A DNA stretch of 9,372 nucleotides from positions 1 through 9,372 of the forward strand of contig DAOVUE010000023.1 of assembly GCA_030632745.1 (NCBI GenBank), in the 5' to 3' direction. A program made the translations under genes and the position numbers. The stretch comes from Pseudomonadota bacterium (lineage in GTDB: Bacteria > Pseudomonadota > Gammaproteobacteria > GRL18). The notes beneath the pieces are model-generated. The model saw nothing but the letters and a program-made list of their open reading frames with translations. It searched no databases and had not been told where the DNA came from. This document shows positions 6,354 through 9,372 of this stretch, one piece after another (position 1 is the first letter of the stretch; each line of letters starts with the position of its first letter).

Positions 6354-6523
6354 ACTATTCCCCTAAGAATAAATTATTCCATGCTAATATTTGATACAGC
6401 TTGAATTAGAGTTGCGTTTATTACGTTTATTATGGTTATAGTTATTATAATTATTTTTATTATGTCGATATTTTCAATTAGCATAACGTTTCTTTAATAA
6501 AAAATAAATAGTTTTATGATAAA

Positions 6524-6537
6524 TTGATATTTTTCAA
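6524..6537. promoter_or_regulatory. Candidate FNR/CRP-family operator
   Basis: TTGATATTTTTCAA matches the FNR consensus TTGAT-N4-ATCAA in nine of ten specified positions, and the flanking bases extend the symmetry to ATTGA...TCAAT. Its centre is about 177 bases upstream of the pentahaem start and 131 bases upstream of polA. Control by an oxygen-sensing or NO-sensing FNR-type regulator would suit an anaerobic respiratory operon. Such matches also arise by chance in AT-rich DNA, and no convincing -10 is seen at the ideal spacing. Confidence 0.35.
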
Positions 6538-6543
6538 TATATT

Positions 6544-6562
6544 GGGATATTATAATATTCCC
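6544..6562. promoter_or_regulatory. Palindrome with TATAAT on both strands
   Basis: The core TATTATAATA (6548-6557) is a perfect palindrome, flanked by GGGA and TTCCC in near-symmetry. Because of the symmetry it contains a TATAAT on each strand, so it could supply overlapping -10 elements for divergent transcripts (plus-strand hexamer at 6551-6556). The FNR-like box would then lie in the -35 region of the polA-side promoter. It may instead be an operator. Confidence 0.35.
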
Positions 6563-6661
6563 ATGATCAGTTAGCTTTTATTTCATTAATCAGTATAATT
6601 CAGCCTAGCCAAACTAACAAAATTAGAATGAACAAAAACTGCAGGGAATAGCCAAAGTATT

Positions 6662-9372
6662 ATGTCAAGTACTACACAGCCAATAGAACGCAATACAAAA
6701 GATAATCAACTGGTGCTGGTCGATGGTTCCTCCTACCTTTACCGTGCTTTTCATGCCATGCCTGAATTAAATAATTCTAAGGGTCAGCCTACGGGGGCAA
6801 TTTATGGTGTGGTGAATATGCTCAAACGTCTGCTCAATGATCATCCGACTCAGAGAGTGGCGATGATTTTTGATGCAAAGGGTAAGACTTTTAGAGACGA
6901 TATGTATCCTGAGTATAAGGCTAACCGTGCTTCCATGCCGGATGATTTACGTTGCCAGATTGAACCACTGCACGATGTGATTAGGGCACTGGGCTTTCCA
7001 TTAATTGCTGTTCCGGGAGTTGAAGCCGATGATGTTATTGGAACTCTGGCCGTGCAGGCTGCTGAAAAAGGTCTGCAGGTTGTTATTTCTACCGGTGATA
7101 AAGACATGGCGCAACTGGTGAATGAGCAGGTTTCTTTAGTGGACACCATGAAAAATCAAATCATGGATATTGACGGAGTGCAGAAAAAATTCGGTGTCAA
7201 ACCGGAACAGATTATTGACTACTTATCATTAATAGGTGATACCTCAGATAATATTCCCGGAGTCGCAAAAGTAGGTCCTAAAACTGCAGTAAAATGGCTG
7301 GATGAATATCATAGTGTGGCTAATATTATTGATAATGCTGAGCGGTTTAAAGGTAAGGTGGGTGAAAATCTGCGTAACTCTGTTGCACAGCTCAAACTAT
7401 CCTACCAGCTGGTGACGATTAAACTGGACGTTACTGTAGATAAAACTATTGAACAATTGTGTTTGACTGAAGCAGATAATGAAAAATTAAAAACACTCTA
7501 TACTGAACTGGAATTTAAAACCTGGCTGTCACAAATACTGAGTAAAGAATTTACCGGAACGCAGCAGGAATTGTTAGAGGATGAAGAGCTACTTCCTCAT
7601 AGTGATGCAAAAGGGGACTATACAACTATAACTGACTGGCATACTTTTGAATTGTGGGAAAACAAATTACAGCAGTCTGATTTATTTGCTGTTGATACCG
7701 AAACTACATCACTGGATTCTATGCAGGCTGAAGTTGTGGGTATTTCCTTTGCTGTAGAAAGCGGCAAGGCAGCCTATATCCCTCTGCTTCATAAAGATGT
7801 TGAATGTCCTGAACAACTGAATCGGCAGGAAGTTTTAGCACGACTGAAACCCTTACTTGAAAATCCGCATAAAGCTAAAGTGGGTCAGAATCTAAAATAT
7901 GATCGTAATGTGCTGTTAAATCATGATATCTGTCTGCAGGGCATTGCCTTTGATACCATGCTGGAATCTTATGTCCTGGACAGTACGGCTACACGGCATA
8001 ATATGGATGCTTTGGCGTTGAAATATCTGGCTTATCAAACCACAAAATATGAAGATATTGCCGGTAAAGGGGTCAAGCAGTTACGCTTTGATGAAGTCCC
8101 CGTTGCACAGGCTGCACCCTATGCGGCAGAAGATGCGGATATTACTTTACGTTTACATGAAACACTATGGCCCAAACTGCAGCAGCAGGAAGGTCTGAAA
8201 AAACTCTTTCAGGAGGTGGAGCTGCCCTTACTGTCAGTGCTGTCTCGTATTGAACGTAACGGGGTGTTGATTGATGCTGATTTATTACAGCAGCAAAGTC
8301 ATGATATTGCTATAAAAATAAAGGCCATTGAAGTGGAAGCCTTTGAACTGGCCGATGAAGCCTTTAACATGGCATCACCCAAGCAGATTCAACACATATT
8401 ATTTGATAAAATGGAATTGCCGGTTAAAGCAAAAACACCCAAAGGACAGCCGTCTACAGCTGAATCTGTGCTGCAGGAACTGGCATTGGATTATCCAATG
8501 CCTAAGCTTATTTTAGAGCATCGCTCTCTGGCAAAGCTCAAATCTACCTATACTGATAAGCTGCCCTTACAGATCGATGCTAATACCGGTCGTGTTCATA
8601 CTTCTTATAATCAGGCCGTTGCAGTAACAGGCAGACTCTCTTCTACAGATCCTAATCTGCAGAATATTCCTGTTCGAACAGCACAGGGACGAAAAATACG
8701 TCAGGCTTTTATTGCACCACCAGGTAAAAAAATTGTAGCTGCTGATTATTCTCAGATTGAATTACGTATTATGGCTCATTTATCAGAAGATAAAGGCTTG
8801 CTTAATGCCTTTGAGCAGGGTCTGGATGTGCATAGGGCTACAGCAGCTGAAGTCTTCGGAGTGGAAGTGGAAGCTGTTAGTACAGAGCAGCGACGTAGTG
8901 CCAAAGCGATTAATTTTGGTTTAATTTACGGCATGTCAGCCTTTGGTTTAGCTAAGCAGCTGGATATTACACGAGGTGATGCACAGGGCTATATTAATCT
9001 CTATTTTGAACGCTATCCCGGAGTTAAAAAATATATGGACAGTATGCGTGAACTGGCAAAACAGCAGGGCTATGTTGAAACGGTGTTTGGTCGTCGTCTC
9101 TATATTCCGGAAATCAACTCGCGCAACGGTCAGCGCCGTCAATATGCGGAACGCAGTGCTATTAATGCGCCCATGCAGGGTAGTGCGGCTGATATTATCA
9201 AACGAGCTATGTTGTCTATGGATCACTGGCTGCAGTCCGAAGCCGTTTCAGGTGCTCCATTTGAAGGAATTATCATGACCATGCAGGTACATGATGAACT
9301 GGTTTTTGAAGTTCCGCAGGCTATTCTGGACCCTGCGGCGGCAAAAATCACCGCTATTATGAGTGATGCGGC
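6662..9372 (+). CDS. polA: DNA polymerase I, 3' end cut by the window
   Basis: 903 complete codons are present, against 928 residues in E. coli Pol I, so only the C-terminal end is missing. The 5' nuclease domain (about 17-300) shows Asp21 in VDGSSYLYRAF and GDTSDNIPG at 192-200. The 3'-5' exonuclease has Asp345 and Glu347 (DTET), Asp414 (NLKYDRN) and Asp491 (YAAEDAD), so proofreading should be intact, unlike in many Gram-positive homologues. The polymerase domain has motif A DYSQIELR with Asp695, the O-helix residues Arg744, Lys748, Phe752 and Tyr756, and motif C VHDELVFEV at 876-884 with Asp878. A roughly six-residue insertion relative to E. coli precedes motif C (near 860-868). The frame is continuous. 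The ATG at 6662 follows an in-frame stop at 6629; the nearest GGGA is about 14 bases upstream, a long spacing. It repairs DNA and processes Okazaki fragments in the cytoplasm, and has no functional link to the divergent cytochrome operon. Confidence 0.98.
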   Translation, partial: MSSTTQPIERNTKDNQLVLVDGSSYLYRAFHAMPELNNSKGQPTGAIYGVVNMLKRLLNDHPTQRVAMIFDAKGKTFRDDMYPEYKANRASMPDDLRCQIEPLHDVIRALGFPLIAVPGVEADDVIGTLAVQAAEKGLQVVISTGDKDMAQLVNEQVSLVDTMKNQIMDIDGVQKKFGVKPEQIIDYLSLIGDTSDNIPGVAKVGPKTAVKWLDEYHSVANIIDNAERFKGKVGENLRNSVAQLKLSYQLVTIKLDVTVDKTIEQLCLTEADNEKLKTLYTELEFKTWLSQILSKEFTGTQQELLEDEELLPHSDAKGDYTTITDWHTFELWENKLQQSDLFAVDTETTSLDSMQAEVVGISFAVESGKAAYIPLLHKDVECPEQLNRQEVLARLKPLLENPHKAKVGQNLKYDRNVLLNHDICLQGIAFDTMLESYVLDSTATRHNMDALALKYLAYQTTKYEDIAGKGVKQLRFDEVPVAQAAPYAAEDADITLRLHETLWPKLQQQEGLKKLFQEVELPLLSVLSRIERNGVLIDADLLQQQSHDIAIKIKAIEVEAFELADEAFNMASPKQIQHILFDKMELPVKAKTPKGQPSTAESVLQELALDYPMPKLILEHRSLAKLKSTYTDKLPLQIDANTGRVHTSYNQAVAVTGRLSSTDPNLQNIPVRTAQGRKIRQAFIAPPGKKIVAADYSQIELRIMAHLSEDKGLLNAFEQGLDVHRATAAEVFGVEVEAVSTEQRRSAKAINFGLIYGMSAFGLAKQLDITRGDAQGYINLYFERYPGVKKYMDSMRELAKQQGYVETVFGRRLYIPEINSRNGQRRQYAERSAINAPMQGSAADIIKRAMLSMDHWLQSEAVSGAPFEGIIMTMQVHDELVFEVPQAILDPAAAKITAIMSDA

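Larger units (their letters stand above)
6354..6661. promoter_or_regulatory. Divergent AT-rich promoter region between the operon and polA
   Basis: These 308 bases hold no credible gene. They are very AT-rich and must contain the start signals for both the minus-strand cytochrome operon and plus-strand polA. Visible elements are an FNR-like box at 6524-6537, a palindrome carrying TATAAT on both strands at 6544-6562, and a shortened near copy of part of the FNR-like box (GATATTTTCAATTA, 6467-6480). A tiny frame at 6628-6651 (MNKNCRE) is dismissed. No strong -35 element can be assigned by eye. Confidence 0.6.

Noticed and set aside
6389..6405. Second FNR-like site near the pentahaem start (TTGATACAGCTTGAA)
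   Set aside because: The half-sites are separated by five bases instead of four and the right half is TTGAA rather than ATCAA, so it does not fit the consensus.
6628..6651. Seven-codon frame upstream of polA as a leader peptide
   Set aside because: It is too short, has no clear ribosome site, no regulatory codon run and no terminator hairpin after it.

Overview
The window looks like a moderately AT-rich gammaproteobacterial chromosome. The best taxonomic clue is the right-hand gene, a DNA polymerase I very close to the E. coli type, with all three domains intact. No narrower lineage can be supported from this sequence alone.

Layout. Positions 1-106 hold short inverted repeats and no gene I recognise. 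From 6353 down to 107, seven genes lie head to tail on the minus strand and look like one respiratory operon. In order of transcription they are: an exported pentahaem cytochrome c (6353-5028); a membrane-anchored octahaem cytochrome of the tetrathionate reductase (OTR) family (4915-3296); a four-helix cytochrome b (3296-2700); an exported octahaem cytochrome of the hydroxylamine oxidoreductase (HAO) fold family (2638-1184); a NapC/NirT-type membrane-anchored tetrahaem cytochrome (1194-565); and two paralogous small membrane proteins (543-298 and 310-107). Several of these genes overlap (1, 11 and 13 bases). A long hairpin sits between the first two genes. An AT-rich 308-base gap (6354-6661) separates the operon from polA, which is divergently transcribed on the plus strand from 6662 and is cut by the window edge.

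How it may work. The cluster encodes 25 CXXCH haem c sites (5+8+8+4) plus a b-type cytochrome. The simplest model is a periplasmic electron-transfer module fed from the quinone pool through two membrane entry points, the cytochrome b and the NapC/NirT protein. These would serve two different octahaem catalytic proteins, with the pentahaem protein as a shuttle or third redox enzyme. The HAO-like protein seems to lack the tyrosine that makes the P460 haem in oxidative HAO. That favours a reductive role on nitrite, hydroxylamine or a related N-oxide, as proposed for HAO-like proteins paired with NapC/NirT cytochromes. The OTR-family protein may reduce tetrathionate or N-oxides; the substrate cannot be read from sequence. 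A candidate FNR-type box in the divergent gap would fit anaerobic control.

The most unusual points are two octahaem families in one operon, the substituted HAO-like active site, and the uncharacterised tandem pair of small membrane proteins at the operon's end.
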